Virus record (IMG/VR): IMGVR_UViG_3300049489_001303
Span: 62,001-126,000 of that record
Direction: 5' to 3' (one strand)
Length of the DNA: 64,000 nucleotides
From: a virus
Part shown: piece after piece, positions 41,971-52,500 of the stretch
How the letters are laid out: the number at the start of each line of letters is the position of its first letter
Position numbering within the stretch: the first letter of the stretch is position 1
Notes under the pieces: generated by a model
What the model saw: only the letters and a program-made list of their open reading frames with translations
Database searches by the model: none
Told to the model about the DNA's origin: nothing
Position numbers and translations under genes: made by a program

Positions 41971-44954
41971 GATGGCTCTTCTCCAACAAAGGTAATTATA
42001 TACAATGGGCGGTCAATGCACTCAGTTCTTAATGCAGCGAGCTGCGTCTGATAGTCAGTATCATCTGGATTCAGTGCCCCGGCCCTGTAATACCAGGGGT
42101 TATCCCCGTCTATGGTGAGGGGATTCCAAACGTTCAAGCCTGGATTCGAGAAGTCGTATGTCCCCAAACCATCGTCATTTACACGCTCAACATACCAATA
42201 ACTGATGTCCAAGTCTACTGAAAGGGCATCCCAGTCCCTCAGTATCGTGATCTTGCCATACCCTACAGCTGTGGTGTCCAGCCCTACCGTATAGTCCAAG
42301 CCTTCGCGCACTGGAAGACCGCCACGAGTAGCTGGAACCAGGACATTCACAATTCCCGCGAAGGTCCCGTGATCCTCATCATAAGGGAGCGTCATTGTAA
42401 AGACGCTATCCTCAGTTACATCTTCCCCGACGTGAATTGTCAGGGTGGCTGGAAGACTGGTACTATCCACTTTGAAATAGTCATCCAGACAGAACTCAGC
42501 AGGGTCGTCCAACTTGAGGGCATTGTCGGCGACCATCAGATCACTCTGGTGCCCGCCGGTAGCCCCTATGAGATTGACCCCGACAACCAGCTCTAACTTC
42601 TCCTCAGTGAGTTCCAGCGTGTCCACGTAAATGTCGCTGGTGCCCACCATCGGGTAAGTGTAAGAGGGCTTGGCTATCAGGATCAGGCTGTGGAGATCCT
42701 GCTGGAACTGCGGTAGCAACGGCACGTCCGCAGCGATGGACACTTTGAACGTGTGCATCTTTAGGTATTTATCGAACAGGACGTAGGCTGCGCTGTGCCG
42801 GAGCACCGGCTGGTTTGCCGGGAGAATCTGCTCGGTTTCGCTGGCATCCAGGTACAACCCGGGGTCATCTATCTTGGCTGTGTCTTCAGGGTCCAGGACG
42901 TGTTGCACAAGGGATGTCACGGCGCGGCGACGCACGGCGGAGTCAATGTTCCACAGCTCCTTGGGGATGATAGCATTGTGCCACCAGAGGGGGTCCTCCA
43001 CGTAGTCTACAACGCTGAACACGGTGGTCAACTTGTCAAATGCGTTGAGCACCAGAACGTTTCGGCTGGCAATATTGGAGATGTCGGCTCTTACCGGGAT
43101 CCCGAAGGGCAACGTATACACCTGGGCCGAGGTGGTGATCACCTGTTTATCTTCCCGGGTGAGCACCCAGTCCAGACCCAGTTCGCTCAACAGACCGTAC
43201 TTGGTGGACACTGTGGCACGGTTGTTCACCGTGTCGATGCCCGTGATCTGGAACTTGCCTATATTGCAGGTGTTTAGTGCCCCCGAAAGAACAATATAGC
43301 CACCATAGTCCTCCTCGGTGAGAAGATAGCTGCCTAGCCCTATTGGCAGAGCCACACTGTCGATACTGGCAATGGTAGCCGCGTTGGTACCCTGCGCGGT
43401 AACACCAGAGTCGTAACCCCGCAGTGTCTCCCCGTCAGAACGCACCACAGAATACCCCGCAGCGACGTTCAGTGCCGCCTCCATGCGTTGCAGCACAGGT
43501 CCGGAGGTATACAGGGCCATGATACCGCGGATATACTCCCTGTAGGTCTCCGACGAAGCAGCGAAGCGGTTAATCAGGCTGCCGTAGTTGTAGTACAGTG
43601 TAAACCTGTCTACCGACACCTCCGGCGCCCACAGAGACAGCTGGGTAACTTCCCCAGTGGTGAATGCTTCCACTGACAGGCCGGCCGAGTAGAAAACCTC
43701 TTCACGGTAGCGGTAGCTGCAGCGCCCGTTCGAATATATGTACCAGGGGGTTACCTGCGTGATAGTACCGCGCATGTAGTCTATAGTGTAGTCCGTACCC
43801 TCTACCACGGCATCCTTGCTCAGGTTCTTGGCGTAGATCGATACACTCCCCAGAATCAGGTGTTTGTTGGGGAGACTAAAGGTCCTCGGAACGTCTATGA
43901 AATCTGTGGCGAAAGCTAAGCTGTAGCCCTCCACCAGATTATTGGGGACTTCCCGGATAACCGCATAAACCCAGCTGTTGTCTTGTACCACATAAGGGAA
44001 CGGATTACTCTCCGGCCCCATGAGATAGCGTCCACGTTGGTATTCGATCTCGCAATCAATGGGGAGCTTGGGGTAAACCCCCTGATAGACCCTCCACGTA
44101 ACAATCCCTGTGCTGGTGGTCGGCAGGCTGATGGGGATAGCGGCGCCATCCAAGGTCAGGATATTGGGTACGGCGTTCTCAACAACGTAGTACCCCCGGT
44201 ACTCCACATCATTGCCAGACACAACACTGGTGATCTCCAGCATATCGCCGACCTGACAACGGGCCATATCTGCAGTCAGATCCGTCAGGGTATAGTCCCC
44301 GGTAGGCCCCGCCACCTGAGCCATCAGGCCAGCGCTGCCCGACGCTACTACGGTGGTTCCCCGCTGCCCCATGAAGCGCAGTGTGTCCCCGCGTCTGATG
44401 CCCTCGTTGTACCAGTCCCATGACGTAGGGAGATAGGCCATGCGGCTGTCAGAAACCCGGTTACCCACTGTCTTCTGGATCTTTCTCCAGGCCACACCCC
44501 GTTGGGGCTCATAGTTGCCACCAACAGACAAGGAGCGGCGGAAAGGATCCTCAACGAATCGGACGATACCATCATCCGGATTCATGAAGAACTCCACATT
44601 CTTGTCCATGACTATCTGCGGATCAAAGATGGTGTTCTGCAGTGTGTTGACGTTCATCACCGCGCCGGGGGGATCATAGATGTAGCGGTCTTCTGACCCA
44701 TCCTCGCCCTTGGCGTAGTTGATTTCAGTCTCGTCGATCAGCCATAGCTTCCACAACTCACGGTTGAACACCGGAGTGTCAACGACACCCGTAGCCAACA
44801 CGTTGGACATCAGGTCCAGATACACCTGGCTGAGGTAGGTCTCGGAGGCCTGATAGAAAGCCTCCAGGTCTTCTGTATCACGGAAAAAGCGTTGCCAGAA
44901 ACCTGACAGGCTCTGAAACAGAACAGAAGAAGTGTCACCGGTAAACGTACCCAT
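41967..44954 (-). CDS. Large baseplate protein (995 aa), downstream of the J-like gene
   Basis: 995 aa. The N-terminal 120 residues are helical with many aromatics; the rest is long beta-rich repeats with no enzymatic motif. Its place after the gp25-like and J-like genes is where contractile tails encode the next wedge/tail-I component, but it is far larger than a normal gpI. It could combine a wedge and a fibre attachment. No specific family recognised; the virion role is inferred from context. Confidence 0.7.
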   Translation of the reverse strand: MGTFTGDTSSVLFQSLSGFWQRFFRDTEDLEAFYQASETYLSQVYLDLMSNVLATGVVDTPVFNRELWKLWLIDETEINYAKGEDGSEDRYIYDPPGAVMNVNTLQNTIFDPQIVMDKNVEFFMNPDDGIVRFVEDPFRRSLSVGGNYEPQRGVAWRKIQKTVGNRVSDSRMAYLPTSWDWYNEGIRRGDTLRFMGQRGTTVVASGSAGLMAQVAGPTGDYTLTDLTADMARCQVGDMLEITSVVSGNDVEYRGYYVVENAVPNILTLDGAAIPISLPTTSTGIVTWRVYQGVYPKLPIDCEIEYQRGRYLMGPESNPFPYVVQDNSWVYAVIREVPNNLVEGYSLAFATDFIDVPRTFSLPNKHLILGSVSIYAKNLSKDAVVEGTDYTIDYMRGTITQVTPWYIYSNGRCSYRYREEVFYSAGLSVEAFTTGEVTQLSLWAPEVSVDRFTLYYNYGSLINRFAASSETYREYIRGIMALYTSGPVLQRMEAALNVAAGYSVVRSDGETLRGYDSGVTAQGTNAATIASIDSVALPIGLGSYLLTEEDYGGYIVLSGALNTCNIGKFQITGIDTVNNRATVSTKYGLLSELGLDWVLTREDKQVITTSAQVYTLPFGIPVRADISNIASRNVLVLNAFDKLTTVFSVVDYVEDPLWWHNAIIPKELWNIDSAVRRRAVTSLVQHVLDPEDTAKIDDPGLYLDASETEQILPANQPVLRHSAAYVLFDKYLKMHTFKVSIAADVPLLPQFQQDLHSLILIAKPSYTYPMVGTSDIYVDTLELTEEKLELVVGVNLIGATGGHQSDLMVADNALKLDDPAEFCLDDYFKVDSTSLPATLTIHVGEDVTEDSVFTMTLPYDEDHGTFAGIVNVLVPATRGGLPVREGLDYTVGLDTTAVGYGKITILRDWDALSVDLDISYWYVERVNDDGLGTYDFSNPGLNVWNPLTIDGDNPWYYRAGALNPDDTDYQTQLAALRTECIDRPLYIITFVGEEPS
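41995..42005 (-). promoter_or_regulatory. Candidate late promoter motif (third copy)
   Basis: On the minus strand TTGTATATAAT, about 24 bases upstream of the start at 41970. Shorter than the other two, lacking the GT step between TTGTA and TATAAT. Confidence 0.25.
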
Positions 44955-44961
44955 CTGGATT

Positions 44962-47073
44962 CTAATACCTCAGCACGAACGTAATAAGGTCTGCTCGTGT
45001 TTTGTAGGATGTCGTCCTGTCTGTGATACCCATCCAATTGTACCACGTATTCAACTCCGCGACAGTGTCAATGTTACCGCTGAGTATCTTGCCATTGGCC
45101 AGGAGCTCTGCGGGGGTTACGAGGTCCGAACCATTTGAAAGCGTGACGCCATTGCTCTGGTCCTCCACGGGGAAGATCGACACGATGTCCGTGCTTTCAA
45201 ACATTGCCTGCTGCCCATCCGGGGCGTTCAGGGTGAAGCGTAATGTGACGGGATACATCGTTGAAATCTGAGCATAAGTGCTGCGCAGGAACGTCGTGAT
45301 GTCCGACGAATCCAGCATCAGGTTGTCATTGAAGGCGTTAATGTAGTCTGTCAGCCCGACAGCCGCGGTATCCGTATCGAGGGTGGTGCCCTCCTGCAGC
45401 TTGTAGTCAACCTGGAAGTTTATCCACACAGGATGGCGTGAGCGCACCAGATGATTAGCAACAGCTGTTCGGCGGCTGCGACTGACAACATAGCTATGAA
45501 TGGGAGCAAAGCCCTGAAGACTCTCATAGGTCACCTGCAGTTTCTTACCGTCGAAGGCTGCAACCTGGGTTCCCAGATTGAGTAAATTGATTGCCGCCAG
45601 AGACTGTGCCTTCTCGGGATTGGTCACCTGAAGCTGATATTGGGTGTCCGAAGGAACTGTTGTGGTCGTGTTTACAGGCGTGCCATTGACCCTCGTGACA
45701 AACACAATTTTGCCTGTAATAGGATCCGCCATGGTGCTGCCAGCCGGCGCATCCAGCATCTCAACCCAGGTTACGTCCAGAATCGGACCCGTCAGTGCTA
45801 CCTTACCGGGCTGATGCGTCAGATTGGATGTCCCATAAGGCACTTCCGGATAGTCTACATGCGCCGCGGCGATCCTGGTAACTGTCGGAGGGTCCCCGGG
45901 TGTGAAATTGATATTCTCATAATCGGGAGGCAAATAACCGATGGAATATGTAATAGTCTGGGTAGTATCTGACACCACCGGAAACGGGTTGCTATCGCTG
46001 ACGGTCAACTCATGGGCTGACACACTGGTGATCAGGTACTCCTGGGGACTGTTAACCAATCCGGACTTTACCTTGAGAACATAGCCAACCTTCACGCCGA
46101 GGGTGACATAATCATAGCCAGTCTCATATGTCAGCCCCGGATCCCTGAAGGTATTGATAAGGCCATCAGCGCGTGGGAAGTAGCCCCCCACCGTGCACAT
46201 TTCGGTGACGCTGGTACGGGGAAGGGTCACGTAGGTATCATAGCAACCACCCACATGCAGCAACATATGCGCCCCGAGCTCCTTGGGCACATCACGGACC
46301 ATCTCTGGTTCACCCATACCCACCGTCATCGTCTCCTCGATAAGGGGGAACTCGTTCTGCAGAGTCACATCACAGGACCGATTATTCACCAAGTTCCGGA
46401 CAGAAATGACCGTATCGGCCCTCTGTAGCAGCTGATCAGTGCTCTCGACATCGTTGCCACCTTCAGAAGAGACCACTGTCTCGGCATATATGAGGTCCGA
46501 CAGGCCTATGGGGGCCACTACTCGCATAAAGCGGCCCGGCTCAGTCTTGTAGCTGGCCCCGGGGGCGCTTGCTCTCAGGGGAATGTCGGCGACATACTCA
46601 ACCAGCTGCCCCTTCGTGTCATACACGGGAAACTGGGCGTCTTCAGAGATCGCGAAGTCCGTACCATCCGTGTTCAGCACGAACTTCTGAGCCGCTGTCT
46701 TAAAGAACTCGGAACGTACAGATATGGTACGGGGTATCCGGCGCTGCAGATGCACACGAGCACTAACCGTGACGTAGGTGCCGCCTTTACGTGTCACGAA
46801 CCAGTTCGACAGGATCTCGTTGACGGACTGCTTGATGTCCTCCTCATCAGTGAGTTCTTCCTGAATACGCAACAGGGACTGGCGTGCAGATACGCGATCT
46901 ACCTCTCCGCGGAGGAAAGCGTACATCGTGGCGAAGCCGGTAACCATGAGGTCCCTGATGGCACTGCCGGCTTCATAGTTACCCTCAGGAACTTTCTCTT
47001 TCAGAAAGCCCACCAGGAAGGCTTCGGCGTCCCTCAGATCTGTTTGACTGATAGTTGTTTTGTAGCCGTCCAT
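44962..47073 (-). CDS. Baseplate J-like wedge protein
   Basis: 703 aa. The first 100 residues (AFLVGFLKEKVPEGNYEAGSAIRDLMVTG) match the Baseplate_J start, which resembles P2 gpJ and T4 gp6. The rest is beta-rich, consistent with wedge proteins that extend toward the fibres. It lies directly after the gp25/W-like gene, as in P2 and T4-like tails. The wedge surrounds the hub and triggers sheath contraction. Confidence 0.82.
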   Translation of the reverse strand: MDGYKTTISQTDLRDAEAFLVGFLKEKVPEGNYEAGSAIRDLMVTGFATMYAFLRGEVDRVSARQSLLRIQEELTDEEDIKQSVNEILSNWFVTRKGGTYVTVSARVHLQRRIPRTISVRSEFFKTAAQKFVLNTDGTDFAISEDAQFPVYDTKGQLVEYVADIPLRASAPGASYKTEPGRFMRVVAPIGLSDLIYAETVVSSEGGNDVESTDQLLQRADTVISVRNLVNNRSCDVTLQNEFPLIEETMTVGMGEPEMVRDVPKELGAHMLLHVGGCYDTYVTLPRTSVTEMCTVGGYFPRADGLINTFRDPGLTYETGYDYVTLGVKVGYVLKVKSGLVNSPQEYLITSVSAHELTVSDSNPFPVVSDTTQTITYSIGYLPPDYENINFTPGDPPTVTRIAAAHVDYPEVPYGTSNLTHQPGKVALTGPILDVTWVEMLDAPAGSTMADPITGKIVFVTRVNGTPVNTTTTVPSDTQYQLQVTNPEKAQSLAAINLLNLGTQVAAFDGKKLQVTYESLQGFAPIHSYVVSRSRRTAVANHLVRSRHPVWINFQVDYKLQEGTTLDTDTAAVGLTDYINAFNDNLMLDSSDITTFLRSTYAQISTMYPVTLRFTLNAPDGQQAMFESTDIVSIFPVEDQSNGVTLSNGSDLVTPAELLANGKILSGNIDTVAELNTWYNWMGITDRTTSYKTRADLITFVLRY

Positions 47074-47074
47074 T

Positions 47075-47524
47075 TTAGTATTTGGATACCCCTATAGTCG
47101 CTACCGCGGTCTCCGCAGACTCACCGGCTTTGTTTTTCAACCTGATCCACACCTCAAACCCGGTGTCCTTGGGTTCATAACCGATAACCTCGGCACTCAT
47201 CAACTGCTCCGTATCGTCAAAGCCACCATCAATATCCTGCCGACGAACCTGCGCCGCGGCGTCTGCTACTGACATTTCCACCGTGTCTGACACAAGGGAA
47301 TTCCCCCTGGAAATGTTGGAGCCTATCAACCCTCCGAAAACCGTACCGTAATCTTTGTTGAGGATATCACTACCCACCGGAGTCATCAAGGTTTTAGCGA
47401 ATCTATTGATAAGAGCTTGCAACCCTGTCATTTTCAGTGGGGCTGCGTAGGCAAACTCGAAACAGCGAAAGCCGTGCAGATCATCTGCCGAAACGCCCTG
47501 GAAATGTATGTCGTACCTTGGCAT
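47075..47524 (-). CDS. gp25/W-like baseplate wedge protein
   Basis: 149 aa. LINRFAKTLMTPVGSDIL and KDYGTVFGG fit the gpW/gp25 family signature; the C-terminal 60 residues are beta strands. This lysozyme-like-fold protein starts the wedge and links it to the sheath, so its presence supports a contractile (myovirus) tail. It sits directly before the J-like gene, the usual order. Confidence 0.8.
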   Translation of the reverse strand: MPRYDIHFQGVSADDLHGFRCFEFAYAAPLKMTGLQALINRFAKTLMTPVGSDILNKDYGTVFGGLIGSNISRGNSLVSDTVEMSVADAAAQVRRQDIDGGFDDTEQLMSAEVIGYEPKDTGFEVWIRLKNKAGESAETAVATIGVSKY

Positions 47525-47531
47525 CTTCGCT

Positions 47532-48785
47532 CTACACCACTACTACCCCCACAGAGGTGTTCTCTGTGGTTGATGGCAAGCCCGTCGGCTCTGCGTTAAG
47601 CGCTGCTCTTTTAGTCTGAGACCGCGCCGCTTTCTCTTCATAAACGATCGCACGTTTCTGTGCGCTGTTTGCCGCCGCCGTGTTGTAAGCCGACTTGTCC
47701 CTGTTCAATAGTTTCTCAGCACGCTTACGTGCCATCATGTCGATCTGTATCTGCTCAGTGACCTTGCCACCATACGAATCCTCGGGATCCTTACCAAGGA
47801 GCGTGGTGTTGGGGAGGGCCCCGACTCTGTAAGCAGGGATAGACTCAAAGACCATCTCAGCTGTGACGTTTGTATAGCTGTCTACCTGCACAAACAGGTC
47901 TGCCCAGGCTTTCTCAGTATTGAAGGTGTGCTCCGTGCCTATGAGGTTACCCCCGGACAGGGCCCCGGCGTCCACATACCCGGAAATGGCGTTACGTGCA
48001 GACCCGGGAGACAGACAGAGGTTGCGAGCCTTCAATGCCGGATACACCAGCTCCAGCTTCCGAAGAAGGATCGCCAGTGTGCGCAGTTGCTGCTCGCTGT
48101 AGTCAGCGTAGACCACATTTTCAAAAGAGTTCCCCCAGATAGCTTTATTGCCCGAGCTGCGCGGGTTATTGCGCACAAACAGGGCCTCCTCGAGAAGGAT
48201 AGAAAGGCAGGTCTCCTGTACCTCAGCACAGTTCTTGAACGCGATGTTACAGTCTCCCACAACATACAGATCCCCCAGCCGACTCACAAGGAAGTGCGCT
48301 GGTTGGGTGGCTGCCCTGCCCGCGTGCTTCTGAGATTCAGAGGCTATCCGGTAGCCATGAAACAGCGTGATCGGATCAGAGCCACGGGCAATATAAACGG
48401 TGTCAGCTTTGTACTCAACGGCAATAGCACCCTGCCCCGCGGAAGTGGAGTTAAGCCACCCCGTCCCCTTGGTATCGGCGTGCCACCCCTGCCCGAAAGA
48501 CCCGAGAACAACGAAGGAGATCTCCCGGGAAGTGCTGTACGGTATGTACATTGTGCTGCTGATTTCAGCCTGTATCAGCTTACAACTGGGTGGAAAACCC
48601 TCTGCAGAAATAACACTTCGCGGTGTCCCGCTGTATTTGCTGAGCGGCCCGGAGGACACGACGCTGTTATTCACGTACGCCGCGGCGTTGTCATAATGCT
48701 GCCGAGCCACCGCGTTCAGATAGACAGAATAGTCATCTGTCTTATCCCGGGTGTAGGAGCTGCTCTGGCTGCGGGTATCCACCAT
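47532..48785 (-). CDS. Possible baseplate-associated Amidase_2-like protein
   Basis: 417 aa, starting in a 1-nt overlap with the upstream stop (TAATG). The central part looks like an Amidase_2 fold: ISFVVLGSFGQGWH, AHFLVSRLGDLYVVGD and SEQQLRTLAILLRKLELVYP are in the right order. The last 80 residues are helical and basic. Zinc ligands cannot be assigned with confidence, so the enzyme may be inactive or the resemblance superficial. In this position it would be a second virion peptidoglycan-degrading protein, for entry. Alternative: an uncharacterised baseplate protein. Confidence 0.5.
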   Translation of the reverse strand: MVDTRSQSSSYTRDKTDDYSVYLNAVARQHYDNAAAYVNNSVVSSGPLSKYSGTPRSVISAEGFPPSCKLIQAEISSTMYIPYSTSREISFVVLGSFGQGWHADTKGTGWLNSTSAGQGAIAVEYKADTVYIARGSDPITLFHGYRIASESQKHAGRAATQPAHFLVSRLGDLYVVGDCNIAFKNCAEVQETCLSILLEEALFVRNNPRSSGNKAIWGNSFENVVYADYSEQQLRTLAILLRKLELVYPALKARNLCLSPGSARNAISGYVDAGALSGGNLIGTEHTFNTEKAWADLFVQVDSYTNVTAEMVFESIPAYRVGALPNTTLLGKDPEDSYGGKVTEQIQIDMMARKRAEKLLNRDKSAYNTAAANSAQKRAIVYEEKAARSQTKRAALNAEPTGLPSTTENTSVGVVVV

Positions 48786-49507
48786 TAAAAGGTCCTCTTA
48801 TGGGCTTCCAGGAGCCCATCCACCAGCTTGCGCCGCTTATAGCTGAGTTGCCCCTGAGTAAGCTTGTACTTGGCACATAGCTGCGCATTGTTCAGCTCTT
48901 TGGCGCCATCATAGCCCGTGATGTCCTTGAACATCTTTTTATCCTCGGCATCCAGTCCGTGGAAGAACATATCCATGACTGAGGCCCCGCCACTGCTGGG
49001 CATCTGTGCAGACTGGAAATCCATGGTGGCGCCGGCAGATTCAACCAGTTCTCGGACGCCATAGGCCTTGCCGAACTCGATAACTTTTTTGTGCGACCAT
49101 TTGAGGTGGTCGGCCATCTCCTCAGACGTAGGATCCCTGCCCAGATCATCCACCAGCTGGTTCTGCGCCACGCTGTATGTATTGTAAAGAAGCTGCTTAT
49201 TCTCAGGCAAACGTGCTACGTTCTGGTAGGGGTACACAGACCGCGACAGTTTTCTTAACCGTGAGGTAACATGCGTGCCGATGGACGCTCCGCGGTTGGG
49301 ATCGTAGGTCTTGAGGGCTTCAGCCGTAAGCAGGCGAGCTTTGGCTTCCAGCGCTGGCCCGGGGACCGACGACTGCCACTTGCTGACCTCACGATAAATC
49401 AACGGCTGCAGGCGCGTCAGAAGAGCCTCGAGCTTATCAGCCCTTCCGGTCTGCTTCCACTCACGCCAGAGCGTAAGATCCTGGTCTTGTCGTGCACTAA
49501 TGTCCAT
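48785..49507 (-). CDS. Sigma70-family-like protein in the baseplate cluster
   Basis: 240 aa. The ATG at 49507 follows AAGGGTG, where the upstream stop serves as part of the ribosome site. Residues about 65-110 match region 2 (ALKTYDPNRGASIGTHVTSR, then LRKLSRSVYP). QLVDDLGRDPTSEEMADHL looks like region 3, and the end (LCAKYKLTQGQLSYKRRKL) like region 4. It has none of the zinc ribbons seen in the other sigma factor. It lies between the hub and the amidase-like gene, so it would be made late. Possible roles: a late sigma factor, or a virion protein that carries a sigma-like fold. Confidence 0.75.
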   Translation of the reverse strand: MDISARQDQDLTLWREWKQTGRADKLEALLTRLQPLIYREVSKWQSSVPGPALEAKARLLTAEALKTYDPNRGASIGTHVTSRLRKLSRSVYPYQNVARLPENKQLLYNTYSVAQNQLVDDLGRDPTSEEMADHLKWSHKKVIEFGKAYGVRELVESAGATMDFQSAQMPSSGGASVMDMFFHGLDAEDKKMFKDITGYDGAKELNNAQLCAKYKLTQGQLSYKRRKLVDGLLEAHKRTF

Positions 49508-49509
49508 GA

Positions 49510-52500
49510 TCACCCTTGGGGGTATTTGTATCCAGCTACACTCAGAACAATTTTACGATATTGCTCAAGCCTGTCGTCCCAATTATCACGTGTCTGAGCC
49601 ATACCCGTCTCCGGGCCGGCCTTTTTAAACTCTTTAACCGGGGGGTATTCCTCCGCGGGACCCACGTTAGAGTAGGCTGGGTCGGGAGTATTACCCGGAC
49701 CTTGCAACAATTTGTAGATTCGTGACCAGTAAACGGCCCCCTGGCTCCCCTTCGAGTCACCCGCCTCGCTGTAGAATCGCATCTCTTTAGCTCCCCGGAC
49801 ACTCTCAGCTTTGGCGGCGTCACCACCATGCCAGATACTGATATAGTCCTGCAGGCTGCACGCCGGCCGCGCCGCAAAGCGCATGGCCATTTCATAGTTC
49901 TCATACAACGGCGCCAGCTTCGCAGTGGCCTTCAAGAAGCTGTTATTTGTCAACTTCGACAGGTCACCCGTGAGTTCTATATCCTTCCCGGAATCATCCG
50001 ACGCGATGAGAAGCTCTCTCCAGTTGAACACCGCCGGCTTCGTGGAATTGGCGTCGCCGTACAGGAATTTGGCATAGTTGGTTTGAGCGGCTGTCAGGTA
50101 CTGGAAAGCCAGCGTAATATCCGGGATAACCTCTATGGGGTACATATCAGCTTTTTTAATAGGTATCCTGACCTGATACTCCTGGGGCTCCGACGTAGGA
50201 GTATTGCTCACCCCCGTGAAGTCCGCATCGTTATCCCCGCTGTCCTCGATCACTTGCCTGACGGCCGCTGTCTCAGGGTCTCCTCCAGTGCCCGTCGAAA
50301 CACTGGTGGGCTTAAGACCCGCCTCAGCTTGCTTCTTCCACATCTCAAGGTTGTCCGTATCATTCATAGCTTCTGTGTGGGCAACATTCGGGGGATCCAG
50401 ATGCACCCACCGCTGAGTCCTGGCACTCATCTTACCGTTATTCGCTCCTCGGATATCCACATGTGTGCTGCCGCCACCGTAGGGGTAGTATCCTACGCCA
50501 TGGCCTGTCGGGAAAGCATCCAGACAAAACAGCCAGAGCTCCTCCTGAGAAACACCCTCCACCTTAAAGTCGAGAGCTATAGCTCCTGAATGAAGCCCGC
50601 CCTTAGGGGCTCCATTCTCGTAGTAACCCTTGGTATTCTCTGTCGCTGCAAACCTATAGCCCGACACAATGTTTATAGCTTTACCGGGAAACCCCTGTGC
50701 CACGGTCTCAATGATGTTGATCGTTGCGGGGTTCATGGGTAATGCCCCCGGACGATCTGCTCTACAAAGGGTATTCCAGGTATCTTTCTGCTCCTGCGTC
50801 CAAGAGGCCCAATCGTTACCTGGCCACTCCAGCTTCTTACCTTTGCCCCTGATGATAGTCTTCTTGCCGGGCTTAGGAGCCTTGGTGGCAGCTTTTGCAG
50901 CCTCCCCCTGTTTCCCTGCAGTTTTTGTGGGGGGTATAGTCATCGTGATTAAACGCCCACCACCCCCGCCTTGAGCACTATCTGCCTGCACCTGCGCTGT
51001 TGTAGCGCCGGTAACCCCTGCAAACTCCTCCAGGCTTCTGGAGAAGGAGAAGGAGACCGTTGTCGTCATGCTACCCTGGGCGTTCAGGTTGTGGGACACC
51101 CCGGTGATGTACATGAAGATGTCCATCCCGGATTCATCTTTGTCGAAGATTACACCGGGGAACCCCGGTAGGACGTAGGGGTTAAAAGCCATATTTACGG
51201 TGCCGCTGCGCTCGCAGTAACGTCTGCGGTAGTACTCGTACTGAGCGTAATCCTCGAAGATCTGACTGAGGGGTCCATCAGATGTCTGAGGGCTCTCGAC
51301 GTTACCAGTGCTCTTCAGATCCTGGGCAAGCACGAACATCCACTCCGGGGCACTGGCCTGAGCCGACGTAGGACCTATGAAAAACTCCTCGGGGAACAGA
51401 AGCATATTCTTGGAACTCTCGACACCACCTGTCAATAGCTGCTTCATGCGTTTACGCACAGGCACAGGATAACCAGTAACCAGAACTGCACTGATGAGCG
51501 CCGCACTGGATGCTGCTTCATCTGATTCCCCGAAGAGTATCGTTTTGGTTACAGAGTTCTCATTGAGATACAACCTTGTGGGCTGCCCGTTGTAATTCTC
51601 CGAGTAGCCCCAGTCTGTTATCTGGGAAGGGAAAAACACGTTGCATACCGGAGGAAGCGCGAAATAAAGAGAGGGCTTCACATAGTGCGACGCAATCGTG
51701 GTGTTGGCATCCGCTTTGGCCCCCACCAGGCCATCGGCCATGTGTGTATCTTTGTTGAGCTGCACCGCGGGAGGCGCCGGCACCGCCAACACCTCCATAT
51801 ACATGTATCCCAGCACAGCCTGCAGCAGATCCCATGCGGACCCCGAGTTACCAACGCTCTCACCAACACGGGTCTGCAATACCTCCAGGATCTTCATCTC
51901 CTGTGCTGCTTTTATGAGAGGGAAGCACCCACCATTATCATAGTTACTGGGGCTATCATCGATCCCCGGGAAGCCGGCCCAACGCTTATAGAAGCCGGTC
52001 ATCAAAAGCCACCTACCAAAGAAGTTGCGCCCGGGAACCGATGCCGCGGTCTTGGGGAGCTTTACCTCAAAATTGGAGATGCTGTTATTATCCCCTGCCA
52101 CAACTTCAGGAACATCCGTGTTACTGGTACTGATCTCGGACAGTAGCGCTCTGAACACATTCAACACAAACTCGATGGGCCGCTTGATGGGGTTACCCAC
52201 AGAATTGCCATCGGGCTTTGTCAGCCCTTCATAAAACAGGCTGGCCGGATATAGTACTTTCGGCTCTGTAAAGTATGACGCATCGGAATTGCCCACAGCA
52301 CTAAGAGCCTGAACCATGTCATCTACTGACGATATGTAGAAGAACTGCAGCTGTCTGAAAATAGCCGCCTGTCCCAGGCAGTTCAGCTGCATCGATCGGC
52401 CACGGGGGTTGTTCTGATATGAAATACCCACAATCTCATATTCGCCCATAAGGCGCAGGGTGGGTTGTTCATCCCAGTGATAGTCCAGATAAAAAACAAC

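Noticed and set aside
47928-48788. Long plus-strand frame opposite the baseplate amidase-like gene
   Set aside because: Antisense shadow of a well-coupled minus-strand gene, with no ribosome site and atypical composition.
48785-49507. Baseplate protein rather than sigma factor
   Set aside because: Not fully excluded, but the region 2 and region 3 patterns are specific enough to prefer a sigma-like call.
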